Source: M3007 sp044347755
GTDB lineage: Bacteria; Bacteroidota; Bacteroidia; Chitinophagales; Saprospiraceae
Length of the DNA stretch: 64,000 nt
Direction: 5' to 3'
Assembly: GCA_044347755.1 (NCBI GenBank)
Contig: JBIKUE010000013.1
Location: 5,981-69,980, forward strand
The notes beneath the pieces are model-generated. The model worked only from the letters and a program-made list of their open reading frames with translations, made no database searches and was not told where the DNA came from. This document shows positions 51,303 to 61,673 of this stretch, in pieces. Position 1 is the stretch's first letter; the number at the start of each line of letters is the position of its first letter. A program made the position numbers and the translations under genes.

Positions 51303-54300
51303 TTGTCCAAAGCATTATTTAAATTGAAGGTTTTTGCCACTGTTTTGTCCTTGCTTTTACTCGCCGGAGGTGGATCTGCGCATGCCCAGAACAATAACCC
51401 CACAATATCCGCTTGCAATGGCAATCAATATCTCTGCGTTACGGCAGATACAATGGAGGTGTGTGTTAAAATAGTTGTTGATACAGCCTACAGCAATTTG
51501 TCGTTTATTGACTACTTTGAAATCGATTGGGGCGACAATTCCGCTCCTACTGTCATATCGGGTAGTATCAACCCTTTGCCCCAAACACATCTATATGACC
51601 TTTCCAAGTTTGCAGACTCTTGCATTTACCAGGATTTTTACATCATCATTCTGAGAACACACCATACAATACCCTCAATAGAGCCAACTAATAGCGCATT
51701 TATTCTTACACTGCGTAACCCTCCAAAGGCCAATTTCCATGTAGATCCATATGTGGCCTGTATTGGGGATCCGGTTACTTTTCTTGGAGCCGGAGATGAG
51801 GTACCTTGTTCTGACAAAAACCTCACTTACCAGTCTTGGTTGGTACAAGACAGCTCCTTTTTATTAGGTAACCAGGCAACCTATTATTGGGATTCATCAG
51901 GTGTGCAAACATTGAGATACTGTGCGGGGAATGTGTGCGATACTGTTTGCCGTACTACTGTTATAGCCGCTGTGAATGCGACACAAGCCGATGCAGTAAT
52001 TGATTCGGGGGCGACCCTGATCAGCAACCTGCATTATCGTGTTTGCTTTGAGGAGCCTTGGTCCATTGTGAGGTTTGACGGGAGCGTATCATTGTTCGAG
52101 AATTTCTATACCTGGTTGGGTGATGGACAACAAAGCTGGTTCTGGTACCCTGATCCATACCCTGCCGATACCAGTGTAGCGAGAATCCTTTTTATCGAAC
52201 CTGGAACCTACGAAATCAAGCTCAAAGCTGACAACCTGTGTAACCAACCGGATACCGTAACACTTAAGGTAGAGGTTGTGGAACCTCCTGTCCTTTCGCT
52301 CTCCCCACAAAGAGACACGTGTGTTGACCTGACCTACATGCCATCGCCCTACATTCCGGAAGCAATTTACCGGGTCAATGGCATACAGGCCGACTCATTT
52401 CCGGTATTCCTTCCGATCAGTCCAACCCCTTACTATGTAGAAGCCGAGTTGATCCATACTTGTAAATACCAGTTGTTAAAAGATACATTTTTAGTGCAGC
52501 CTGCACGAGAGGTGGTCATAATATCCCCCGACACTTCTCGTCTGGCTGTTTGTGTTAATACAGATACCCTGAAATTGAAAGCTAACCTTCCTGTCATCTG
52601 GAGTGGTGCTGGTTTGCAGGTGACAGTACAGGATACCTTCCTGGTGCAAAACATACCGGGCCAGTACCGATTCATTGCTTTTCGCGACTACGGTATCTGC
52701 CGGCGTGCCGATACCCTGTTATTGACTATCGACAAACCAATTACCCTCTCACTAGACACTCCATCAGTTGAGTGCCTGCTGTGGAACTACACCCCTGCCC
52801 CGTACGAAACTGAGGCTGTTTATACCATAAACAATGTCATCATCGACAGCTTCCCCTTTCCCCTTGAGGCGGCAAACAGCCCATTTAATGTGGTTGCCAC
52901 CGTACAAAATACCTGCACAGACACAACAGTGGCTACCACGCTACACGTCATTTATCCTGAAGAAGTCTATATCCTTTCTCCCGACACTGCGCTTTGCACA
53001 CAAACCCCATCCTTCCCGCTTTTTGCCAGTGATACTACCGGTTACTGGACAGGAGAACATTTGTTTAATTATCAGGGACAAACTTGGTTTGACCCTGTGA
53101 ATCCCGGAATATACCCGATTGTATATACACGAGGAGTGGGTATCTGTTTGTACCGGGATACCATTACCCTTGAGGTAGCACCTTTTGACAGCATTGAGGC
53201 TGGCGCCGATATTTATGTTTGTGAGACTGAATCATCGGTGGTGATTACAGGATTTTCACCGGGCGGATTCTTTACCGGCCTGGGTATTTCTGGAAATACC
53301 ATTGATCTTCAACTCATTAAACGCGATTCTGCACATACTTACCTTTACACTAATCCAACCTTCCCACCTGGATGCAGAAGTGACGAGTTGACCCTGGTGG
53401 TTAGATCCCTGCCAGAGCCGGGGTTCCAACTAGACAGGGATACCGCCTGCCAGGGGGAGGTAATCACCATGCTACCCAATGCTGTTGGCGGGGTATTCTA
53501 TAATATTGACTGGGGTAACAACGTCACAAACACCTTTACAGCCAGTTACAACCTTCCTGGAACCTATTGGCTCCAGTATGAAGTATATAACATCCATCCG
53601 CTGACGGGCCAGCCTTTGTGTACCGTAAGAGATTCAGCCATCCTTGAAATTCCAACGCCATTACCCCCTGGTGCGGTGGAATTTATTGCACTACCCGATT
53701 CTGGCTGCGCCCCCCTTACCGTCCAACTCATCAATCTGAGTGATGCTCAGCACAATCACTATCTTTGGGAAACAGGCCTGGGCCAAAGCTATTATGGCTA
53801 CTCCCCTACCCCAATCACCTATCCGGATGGTCTACCTGACACGATCTACCCTATCCGACTGAGTGTGCCTGGAGGCTGCGGATTTTATGAAGCCCTACAA
53901 AACTTAAAAGTTTTGCCTAACCCGATAGCTGATTTTGCAATTTCAAACAGTGAATTGTGCTCTGGCACCGTGTTGGAGGCATCTCTTCTGAGCACTCAAT
54001 ACCCGCTGAGTAATACCTTTTACACCTCGACCGGAGAAGTCAGGAACGCGACAGCAGGGATATCCTCCCTTTTTCAATTTTTTGCTCAAGACAATCCTGA
54101 TACCATCGGAATATGGCTGGTTTCCTCAAATACCTGCAGCTCCGACACTGCTTATCAGGAAGTGATTGTCCATCCTGCCGCCGTAAATGCCATAATCGGT
54201 ATTCCAGACACCCCACGCTGTGCCGGAAGCCCGCTGATGTTATTTAGCGAGTCTACCGAAGGAGCGCCGGTTCTATGGCATTTCTCAGACGGAAATACCT

Positions 54301-55913
54301 TTCTGAGCGATACCGTGTCCATAGTTTTTAACACTCCCGGTACTTATACAGCCACCCTTTATACATTCGGTTGTGGATACGACAGCATATCCCTGCCCAT
54401 TCAGGTAAACCCCACCCCGGAATTAGTACTGGTGGTTGACCCTAATGTTTGTGCGCAGGAAGAGGTTATTTTCCAGATTAATACCAATGTGATGGATGTG
54501 TTATTGTCCTACGGAGATGGGAGCTCCACTACCCAGCCGACCTCTACCCACCATTATTCCGTTCCCGGCATTTACTCCATCTTGGCAACAGCCACCAGTC
54601 CGGATGGTTGCAAAACCTCACTCGTCAGACAAATAAATGTACTTGAATTGCCCGAAGTCCAGGCCACTGCAGAAAATCAAGGCTGTACTGGAAAGGAAGT
54701 GTCCTATTACGGGTCAAGTGGTACAATGCCGGTAAGCTGCTATTGGCGGTTTGGCGATGGCAATGTGGCAGCAGATTGCAATACTGCACACATATATTCC
54801 CAACCAGGCGACTATCAGGCCATATTTACCGCATTTGCTGACAACGGATGTACTCAGTCAGATACAACCCTCGTAACGGTAATGGAAACACCTCAGGCAT
54901 CCATTGAATATGTAATACCTCAAACCTGTGTTCCGGTAACCGCCTCGTTTCAGGTGAATGCTCCAGCTGCAAATAATTTTTTCTGGAAATATAATGGCTT
55001 ACCGGTATCCTATCAAAGTGCATTTGAACGGCAGATCACGGAACCCGGCGCCCATGAAATTGCCCTGTCCGTAAATAACAATGGATGGTGTTACGATAGC
55101 AGCCTGCTTATCCTTCAACTTGATGATGCTATTCAAGCTGAGTTCATTGTTGACCCCTTATGCGACCCCGAGGATGGCATTGACTTACGTGTACCTACCG
55201 ATCCCACCAATATAGTATCGGTAAGCGCTCCCGGTTACAGCCAGATCGGTGATTTTCACCCTTCACTTGATACCGGGGTTTACAACATCAAAGTCAGGAA
55301 TCAGATCGGTTGTATATTGGATACTAATGTGGTTTTGTCGTTGACCGAGCTCTTTAAATTAGCAGCAAGTCCGGAATATGTCGAACTGCGCCCCGGAGAA
55401 TCTGTGCAGTTTAATGCCATTTCAAATCAGCAAGAAGCTATTTATTCCTGGCAACCCGATTTGTTTCTGAATAACGCTGCTATCAGCAATCCGGTTTGCA
55501 GCCCTGAAAAATCCATGGTCTATTATGTCTATGCCACCAACCCCACCGGATGTGTGCGAGTAGATACCGTAAGTGTGGCAATGAAAATCAATCGGGAGGA
55601 CGAAGTCTTTATTCCGGATGCTTTCACCCCCAATGAGGACGGCGTAAACGATCTGTTCTATGTACGGAGTAGCAGCCCTTCGGTACATAGCCTGGACTAT
55701 GTCAGGATATACGACAAGTACAATGAACTTGTTTTTGAAGCCCAAACGATGAAGACAGCCAATTTAATTACCCCGGAAAATCCCGAATTTGGTTGGGATG
55801 GCGCCTACCTTGGTCAAAAAGCGGAAGCAGGATCATACCGATATGTGATCGCGGTGCGGTATATTGACCAAAAAGTATCTATTTTCAGCGGAACTCTTCA
55901 ACTTATCAGGTAA
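51303..55913 (+). CDS. Giant PKD-rich T9SS type B (CHU_C) protein, first paralogue
   Basis: 1536 residues with a TTG start; no ATG offers a signal peptide, whereas the TTG opens one (SKALFKLKVFATVLSLLLLAGG...AHAQ). The mature chain is a string of PKD/Ig-like beta domains (e.g. FEIDWGDNSAP, SGCAPLTVQLINLS, LLSYGDGSSTTQ, CYWRFGDGN) with regularly spaced Cys pairs, ending in the CHU_C sorting domain (~1435-1536, FIPDAFTPNEDGVNDLFYV ... YDKYNELVFE ... FGWDGAYLGQ ... GTLQLIR). It is paralogous along its whole length to the next gene, with which it overlaps by one base (TAATG). A secreted adhesin or filament protein. Confidence 0.86.
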   Translation: MSKALFKLKVFATVLSLLLLAGGGSAHAQNNNPTISACNGNQYLCVTADTMEVCVKIVVDTAYSNLSFIDYFEIDWGDNSAPTVISGSINPLPQTHLYDLSKFADSCIYQDFYIIILRTHHTIPSIEPTNSAFILTLRNPPKANFHVDPYVACIGDPVTFLGAGDEVPCSDKNLTYQSWLVQDSSFLLGNQATYYWDSSGVQTLRYCAGNVCDTVCRTTVIAAVNATQADAVIDSGATLISNLHYRVCFEEPWSIVRFDGSVSLFENFYTWLGDGQQSWFWYPDPYPADTSVARILFIEPGTYEIKLKADNLCNQPDTVTLKVEVVEPPVLSLSPQRDTCVDLTYMPSPYIPEAIYRVNGIQADSFPVFLPISPTPYYVEAELIHTCKYQLLKDTFLVQPAREVVIISPDTSRLAVCVNTDTLKLKANLPVIWSGAGLQVTVQDTFLVQNIPGQYRFIAFRDYGICRRADTLLLTIDKPITLSLDTPSVECLLWNYTPAPYETEAVYTINNVIIDSFPFPLEAANSPFNVVATVQNTCTDTTVATTLHVIYPEEVYILSPDTALCTQTPSFPLFASDTTGYWTGEHLFNYQGQTWFDPVNPGIYPIVYTRGVGICLYRDTITLEVAPFDSIEAGADIYVCETESSVVITGFSPGGFFTGLGISGNTIDLQLIKRDSAHTYLYTNPTFPPGCRSDELTLVVRSLPEPGFQLDRDTACQGEVITMLPNAVGGVFYNIDWGNNVTNTFTASYNLPGTYWLQYEVYNIHPLTGQPLCTVRDSAILEIPTPLPPGAVEFIALPDSGCAPLTVQLINLSDAQHNHYLWETGLGQSYYGYSPTPITYPDGLPDTIYPIRLSVPGGCGFYEALQNLKVLPNPIADFAISNSELCSGTVLEASLLSTQYPLSNTFYTSTGEVRNATAGISSLFQFFAQDNPDTIGIWLVSSNTCSSDTAYQEVIVHPAAVNAIIGIPDTPRCAGSPLMLFSESTEGAPVLWHFSDGNTFLSDTVSIVFNTPGTYTATLYTFGCGYDSISLPIQVNPTPELVLVVDPNVCAQEEVIFQINTNVMDVLLSYGDGSSTTQPTSTHHYSVPGIYSILATATSPDGCKTSLVRQINVLELPEVQATAENQGCTGKEVSYYGSSGTMPVSCYWRFGDGNVAADCNTAHIYSQPGDYQAIFTAFADNGCTQSDTTLVTVMETPQASIEYVIPQTCVPVTASFQVNAPAANNFFWKYNGLPVSYQSAFERQITEPGAHEIALSVNNNGWCYDSSLLILQLDDAIQAEFIVDPLCDPEDGIDLRVPTDPTNIVSVSAPGYSQIGDFHPSLDTGVYNIKVRNQIGCILDTNVVLSLTELFKLAASPEYVELRPGESVQFNAISNQQEAIYSWQPDLFLNNAAISNPVCSPEKSMVYYVYATNPTGCVRVDTVSVAMKINREDEVFIPDAFTPNEDGVNDLFYVRSSSPSVHSLDYVRIYDKYNELVFEAQTMKTANLITPENPEFGWDGAYLGQKAEAGSYRYVIAVRYIDQKVSIFSGTLQLIR

Positions 55914-58900
55914 TGAAGAATCTTGTATTGACAATACTCTGCCTTTTGGGAGGATTGGGAGTTGTTTTTTCTCAGTCGTACAACAACCCAACCATCACCA
56001 CTTGTGATGGAGTGCAGTTTTATTGCATCACCGGTCCTTTGGAAGAGATTTGCATCAATATCATCGTTGATGCAAATGACCCAAATAAAGACAGTATTGC
56101 ATACTTCGAGATAAACTGGGGCGACAATTCTCCGAATACGATAATTCCCGGAAGCTCAAATCCGGCCGAACAAACTCATGTATATAATCTTGCCTCATTT
56201 TTTGGCACATGTGAATTCCAGGACTCCTACACCATCATCCTTCAAAGCTTTCTGAATGATTCTCTGGCTGATCCTACTAACAGTGCTTTTATTCTGACTC
56301 TTAGAAATCCACCTGTCGCCCATTTTGCAGTATCCGGCAATCCTTGCGCAAATGAAGGGGTTACATTCCAGGGTTCTGCCGTGCCGGGAGGAGGAGGATT
56401 AGTTAGTTGTCCTGTAGCGGGTATTAACTACGAAGTCTGGGATCTGGGCGATGGCCAATTATACACCGGTGACACGTTGGGTTATGTTTTTGAAAACGGC
56501 GGCATTTATAATGTCACCTACTGCGTTGGCAACATTTGCGATACAGTATGCTCATCGAGCACTGTAACCGTCTCCACACCACCCGACGCAGAGATCATTC
56601 CCGCCACTAACAACGCTATAAATGTATTTGGAAATGAATACAATATTTGCATGGATGACTCGCTCGAATATCTGCAACTGGCTGGCGCCAATTCGTTTTC
56701 CAGCAACAGTTTTTCCTGGAATGTTGAAGGCCCTGCTGGCGGATGGCATTGGTATCCGAACCCTGATGTGCCGGACACCAATATTGTTGCCATGCAATTC
56801 TCCCAAACCGGGACATACAAAATATACCTGCGGGTAACCAACAATTGTATTGCTGACGACGATGCAGAAATAATTGTCAATATCATTAAACCGCCCTCTG
56901 TTCAATTGCAGGCACAGGGGGATACTTGTACAGCCATTACCTATACGCCAATTCCGCTTGATACCGCTGTGGTTTACACCATAAATGGTATTGAATACGA
57001 CTCTTTTCCCGTATCGCTTCCGCTATCAAATAATATCTATTATCTGGAGGCGGTCATGGAAAATTTCTGCGGAGAAGTACATGCCTACGACACTTTTGCC
57101 TTGCGCCCTGCAGCTAATATCGCCATTGCTTACCCCAATGGCGATGTGACAACCTGTATTGATTCGGACACTATCGAAATTTTTGCCTATCCCGCTGGTA
57201 GCTGGTATGGGCCGTCTGCAAGCTTTCTGAGCGACTCCACCGGGGTATATTTTATTCCCAATACAATAGGAGACTTTGAGGTAGTTACCACCATTGGAAC
57301 CGGAGCTTGTCGCCGTGCCGATACCATCCATTTTACAGTAGAATTGCCGCTACAAGTCGCCCTAGACACCCCGGCTCTAGCTTGTTTGGAATCAGCATTC
57401 ACGCCTACGCCTTTTGACTCCACCTTAATTTACGAGATCAATGGTATCGTTACAGATAGTTTTCCAATTAATCTTGATGCCGCTTTCGGACCATACATCA
57501 TAACAGCATCTACCAGCAACTCCTGTGGACTTTTCTCCAAAAGCGTTGTCTCTGAGTTGATTGCACCGGAAGATGTGGAAATATTCACCAAAGACACCAT
57601 CCTGTGCTCTGGCACGGACCGAATTTACCTTGAGGCAAGCGATTCCACACTTGGTTTTTGGGAAGGTGAGCATATTTTCAAGAACTCCAGTGGCTATTAT
57701 TTTGATCCTGTAACCCCTGGCGCCTATATTTTAGTTTTCGTACGCGGGTTCGACCTTTGTCGGCGTACAGACTCTATTACAGTGAATGTAGCTCCAGGAG
57801 ATGCCGTGGATGCAGGAGAAGATCTTGCAATTTGTAATACCGAACAAACGGTTGAACTGACCAATGCGTCACCTGGAGGTGTATTCAGTGGTTTTGCATT
57901 AAATGGTAATATAGTGGAGGTAACACAACTCTCTCTGGATACCCCATACCTATTTACCTACACCAATCCCTCCCTGCCGGAGGCCTGTAACCAGGATATA
58001 CGTACGATCACGGTTTACGGACCACCCAATAAAGGTTTCAAGCTGGATAAGGACACTGTTTGCAGCGGGGAAACCGTACGGATAATCCCTTACGCCACCT
58101 CAGGGGTGGTATACCTGATTAATTGGGGCGATGGAACTTCCGGATTTGGACTACTCAACCATGAGTTCAGTGAGCCGGGTACGTATCCAGTTCAGTATAC
58201 CGCCTTTACCATAAATCCGCTAACAGGTACGCCGCTTTGTACTATAACCGATAGCGCTCTGGTTGTCGTGCCATCGGCACAAATACCAGGAACCATCCAA
58301 TTCGAAGTCTTCCCGGATTCCGGATGCGCTCCACTTATCGTCTATTTTAACAATCAAAGCCCCAATGATGGTCGCCAATATGTTTGGGAGCTTGGTAACG
58401 GACAGATGTTTCAGGGGTATAATCCGCCTCCTTTAACCTACCTTGATGGAGTAACTGATACCACATATCTGGTGCGGGTTAAGATGGTCAATGGCTGTGG
58501 AGCAGCTGAATATGAGCAGACCATAAAAATCGCGCCCAGACCGAGAGCTGTTTTTGAGGTAGATTTCAACGAACCGTGCTCAGGAAGTGTTGCAACTCTT
58601 TCCCTGGGAAGTTACGGTAATCCACTCCAGCACACCTACTATTTGTCCAATGGACAACAATATACTGGGTCTTTTGATCTGCCAACAAAGTTTCAATTGT
58701 TTACGGGAGACCATCCCGATACTGTTGGAGTATGGCTGGTGTCGTCCAATCTTTGTGGCTCGGACACAGCATTTCAGCAGATTATTGTTCGCCCGCCTGA
58801 TGTAACTGCCCTTGCAGGCCTTCCAGATACCACAAGATTGTGTGAAGGTGTTGTGGCACGGGTAATCAATTTTGCCACCCCGGGAGCAGAAATTGCATGG

Positions 58901-60535
58901 GAAGTTTCCACCGGTGAAAATTATTCAGGTGATACGATACAAGTCCATTTCCCTGAACCCGGACAATACTTTATTACACTATTTGCCTATGGCTGTGGCT
59001 ATGACAGTGTAAAACTTCCGGTTACAGTTTATCCGCTCCCAGATATTGAGCTTATTCATGACACACAAAATTGCCCGGGAGAACCCGTCAACTTTTGGGT
59101 CAATTCTGTTGCTCCTGGCGTTCAACTTTGGTTTGGCGATGGCGACTCAACCTGGCAAAGAAATATTTCGCACTACTATACCAATCCTGGCACCTATATA
59201 CCTTTCGCGCGTGCCATAACACAACGGGGTTGTGAGAGCGCCACATCGGGAAGCTTGATCATCCATGAATTGCCAACGGCTCTGGCAATTGCCCCTGATT
59301 CGATTTGTACCTTATCCAACACCTATTTTCAAGGCTCCAGCAACCATCCAACGGCATCCTGCTCCTGGCAGTTTGGCAACGGGACCTCTTCAGATGGATG
59401 CACCCAAACTTATACTTACCCCGCACAAGGCAACTATTCTGCCATCTTCACCGTGATTTCGCCAGAAGGATGCCAGGCTGCCGATACTGTTGAGGTGGTA
59501 GTCAGAACCATTCCTGAAGCCCTGTTCGACTTCAACCTTCCGCAGGCATGCGCTCCCGGAACCGCTATTTTCCTGAGCCAGGCAACAGGGGCCACCACCG
59601 TAAAGTGGAATATAAGTGACGGCTATTCCTCGGATGATTTCTCCTTTGAAAGAACCTTTCACCAGCCAGGCAGCTACTCTGCTTCTTTCGTTACTTCAAA
59701 CGATGGAATATGCCCTGACACAGCACAAATTAACTTCGAAATACTTCCCGTACCCGATCTGGAGGTTAATACCATTTTGAACTGTACCGCTGACCTGGGC
59801 ACTGATCTGGTGGCGCTAACAGCTCCTCAAAATATGCTTTATGTAACCGGACCAGGATTCAATACCACCGGATCCGTACACAAGGGGCTGCTTCCTGGTA
59901 ATTACACCGTCAGGGCAGAGAGTAACGAGGGCTGCATTCAGGATACCATCATCCTGGTTTTACCCATAAACGAGCTTCAGCTCAATGTCGAAGAGGATTA
60001 CTATTCTCTCGTAATGGGCGAATTCGCCCCTTTGTCAGCCAAAGTCAATAAAACAGATGTTGACTTTATTTGGGAACCTGGCAACTGGCTTAGCGACTCC
60101 CTCATTGCCAATCCGGTTTCGAGACCCATTCAGCCGGTTGTTTACACCGTTACCGCTACCGACAATAACGGTTGTACCAAAACCGATACCGTTGAAATTG
60201 ACCTAAGCATTGACTACGATGCCACACTGTTTATCCCCAATGCTTTCACGCCCAATGATGACGGTGTGAATGATGTGTTCTACCTCAGAAGTAATTTCCC
60301 GGAAGCACTCAGGATTAGCTATTTCCGAATATTCGACAAATACAATGAAACAGTATTTGATCTTGATCAGGTGGAAGGTAATGATCAGGCTACCCCTGAA
60401 GATCGCCGCTTTGGATGGGACGGGCAATTCAGAGGGGAAAAGGCCGAGGCAGGCTCATATCGGGTTACTTTTTCAGTGATCTTTCCTGATGGTATGATCA
60501 AAGCCTTTGCAGGAACTGTACATTTAATAAGATGA
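55913..60535 (+). CDS. Giant PKD-rich T9SS type B (CHU_C) protein, second paralogue
   Basis: 1540 residues; signal peptide 1-~20 (ending VVFSQ). The domain order is the same as in its upstream paralogue, with matching landmarks (FEINWGDNSPNT, VYTINGIEYDSFPV, SGCAPLIVYFNNQS, VQLWFGDGDST, CSWQFGNGTSSDG, FIPNAFTPNDDGVNDVFYL, FDKYNETVFD, FGWDGQFRGE, GTVHLIR). A tandem duplication that has since diverged explains the pair. The start overlaps the previous stop (TAATG) and the end overlaps PorP/SprF (ATGA), so all three are translationally coupled. Exported by the type IX system; probably forms a surface complex. Confidence 0.87.
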   Translation: MKNLVLTILCLLGGLGVVFSQSYNNPTITTCDGVQFYCITGPLEEICINIIVDANDPNKDSIAYFEINWGDNSPNTIIPGSSNPAEQTHVYNLASFFGTCEFQDSYTIILQSFLNDSLADPTNSAFILTLRNPPVAHFAVSGNPCANEGVTFQGSAVPGGGGLVSCPVAGINYEVWDLGDGQLYTGDTLGYVFENGGIYNVTYCVGNICDTVCSSSTVTVSTPPDAEIIPATNNAINVFGNEYNICMDDSLEYLQLAGANSFSSNSFSWNVEGPAGGWHWYPNPDVPDTNIVAMQFSQTGTYKIYLRVTNNCIADDDAEIIVNIIKPPSVQLQAQGDTCTAITYTPIPLDTAVVYTINGIEYDSFPVSLPLSNNIYYLEAVMENFCGEVHAYDTFALRPAANIAIAYPNGDVTTCIDSDTIEIFAYPAGSWYGPSASFLSDSTGVYFIPNTIGDFEVVTTIGTGACRRADTIHFTVELPLQVALDTPALACLESAFTPTPFDSTLIYEINGIVTDSFPINLDAAFGPYIITASTSNSCGLFSKSVVSELIAPEDVEIFTKDTILCSGTDRIYLEASDSTLGFWEGEHIFKNSSGYYFDPVTPGAYILVFVRGFDLCRRTDSITVNVAPGDAVDAGEDLAICNTEQTVELTNASPGGVFSGFALNGNIVEVTQLSLDTPYLFTYTNPSLPEACNQDIRTITVYGPPNKGFKLDKDTVCSGETVRIIPYATSGVVYLINWGDGTSGFGLLNHEFSEPGTYPVQYTAFTINPLTGTPLCTITDSALVVVPSAQIPGTIQFEVFPDSGCAPLIVYFNNQSPNDGRQYVWELGNGQMFQGYNPPPLTYLDGVTDTTYLVRVKMVNGCGAAEYEQTIKIAPRPRAVFEVDFNEPCSGSVATLSLGSYGNPLQHTYYLSNGQQYTGSFDLPTKFQLFTGDHPDTVGVWLVSSNLCGSDTAFQQIIVRPPDVTALAGLPDTTRLCEGVVARVINFATPGAEIAWEVSTGENYSGDTIQVHFPEPGQYFITLFAYGCGYDSVKLPVTVYPLPDIELIHDTQNCPGEPVNFWVNSVAPGVQLWFGDGDSTWQRNISHYYTNPGTYIPFARAITQRGCESATSGSLIIHELPTALAIAPDSICTLSNTYFQGSSNHPTASCSWQFGNGTSSDGCTQTYTYPAQGNYSAIFTVISPEGCQAADTVEVVVRTIPEALFDFNLPQACAPGTAIFLSQATGATTVKWNISDGYSSDDFSFERTFHQPGSYSASFVTSNDGICPDTAQINFEILPVPDLEVNTILNCTADLGTDLVALTAPQNMLYVTGPGFNTTGSVHKGLLPGNYTVRAESNEGCIQDTIILVLPINELQLNVEEDYYSLVMGEFAPLSAKVNKTDVDFIWEPGNWLSDSLIANPVSRPIQPVVYTVTATDNNGCTKTDTVEIDLSIDYDATLFIPNAFTPNDDGVNDVFYLRSNFPEALRISYFRIFDKYNETVFDLDQVEGNDQATPEDRRFGWDGQFRGEKAEAGSYRVTFSVIFPDGMIKAFAGTVHLIR

Positions 60536-61572
60536 ACAACATGCGCACTTTTCTTGTCATTGGATTCCTGGCAACTGCCCCAATCATCAGTTGGGGACAG
60601 GACTACCACTTTGCGAACAGCATACAGTTCCCTCAGCTGCTAAACCCGGGAGCCACTGGTAGCGGCTCTGTACACCGTACACGAATAGCGTCACTGTATC
60701 GTGGACAATGGGATAACCTCATCAATCAGCATTCCTATCAAGGCGCCTCCGTATTTGCGGATATGCGATTCTGCCTGCAGAACAGTAAAAAGAACTTTTA
60801 CGCCCTCGGAATCGGCCTCCAACACGACTTCAGCCCACTCGGATACTTCTATAACAGCAACGGAATGCTGACCGCAGCCTACCACCAACATCTCGGCAAT
60901 GAGACCTTTGCGTCTGTGGGTGGCAGTTTGGGCGGACTCGCTATGGGTATTCATCCGGAAAAGCTGAAGTTTGATGAGCAGTTTCAGAACGGCGCATATG
61001 ACCCCTCTAACAGTAATGGCGAGAACTTTCTTCGCGACAATATTCTTCAACCTGACCTATCAGCAGGTTTTGTAATGTATAACAACAAGAGGGGATGGTC
61101 GGCGGGGATGTCCTGGCGACATTTAAACAAGCCTATTTACTCACTTCAGGGAGATGAGAACCGACTTGGTGTCGGGATGGTATTGTATGGTACCTGTACC
61201 ATTTGGAAAACCAAAGCATACGGACAGAACCTGCAGGGAAGGGCATTGTATCGCAGACAATCCGTAACCGGAGCCAATAGCAAACAATGGCAAACCATGG
61301 CTGGTATCTTTTATCAAACCGGTTTCTCCGGGCAAACCGGCATAAAGATGACGGCTGGTGCGTATCTCCGGGGAGGTAGTTTGCCCGGCTCAGCCTTCTC
61401 TGTAAATACCATTGTTCCCGCTGTTCAATTTGGAAATGAACGTTTCTCTACCATTATCTCCTACGATGTAGATATTGCACGAACACGATCCCGATTTGCT
61501 GGTGGCCTTGAGCTTGTATTTCAAACCAGCTTCGGCAAATCCGACCGCTGTATCGTTTGTTCTGGTTATTAA
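60532..61572 (+). CDS. PorP/SprF family type IX secretion membrane protein
   Basis: 346 residues. Signal peptide ~1-22 (ending ISWGQ), then the family start DYHFANSIQFPQLLNPGATG and an outer-membrane barrel of alternating strands with AGFVMYNNKRGWSAGMSWRHLNKP in the middle. PorP/SprF proteins help specific type B (CHU_C) cargo through or onto the T9SS machinery; SprF is needed for SprB surface display in Flavobacterium. Being coupled to two giant CHU_C genes, it is most simply their dedicated partner. Complete length. Confidence 0.9.
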   Translation: MNNMRTFLVIGFLATAPIISWGQDYHFANSIQFPQLLNPGATGSGSVHRTRIASLYRGQWDNLINQHSYQGASVFADMRFCLQNSKKNFYALGIGLQHDFSPLGYFYNSNGMLTAAYHQHLGNETFASVGGSLGGLAMGIHPEKLKFDEQFQNGAYDPSNSNGENFLRDNILQPDLSAGFVMYNNKRGWSAGMSWRHLNKPIYSLQGDENRLGVGMVLYGTCTIWKTKAYGQNLQGRALYRRQSVTGANSKQWQTMAGIFYQTGFSGQTGIKMTAGAYLRGGSLPGSAFSVNTIVPAVQFGNERFSTIISYDVDIARTRSRFAGGLELVFQTSFGKSDRCIVCSGY

Positions 61573-61673
61573 GATGCGGACGTTTTGAGAACCATGGCTT
61601 TACAGATATTCGTTGTGAAAAACTACCTTGCAAAAATCGCCTTTTATAAAATACGATTCAAATACCCGTTAAC

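Noticed and set aside
51303..60535. Toxin or Rhs-like interpretation of the giant proteins
   Set aside because: No YD repeats, polymorphic toxin tail or immunity gene; both end in CHU_C sorting domains and are followed by PorP/SprF.
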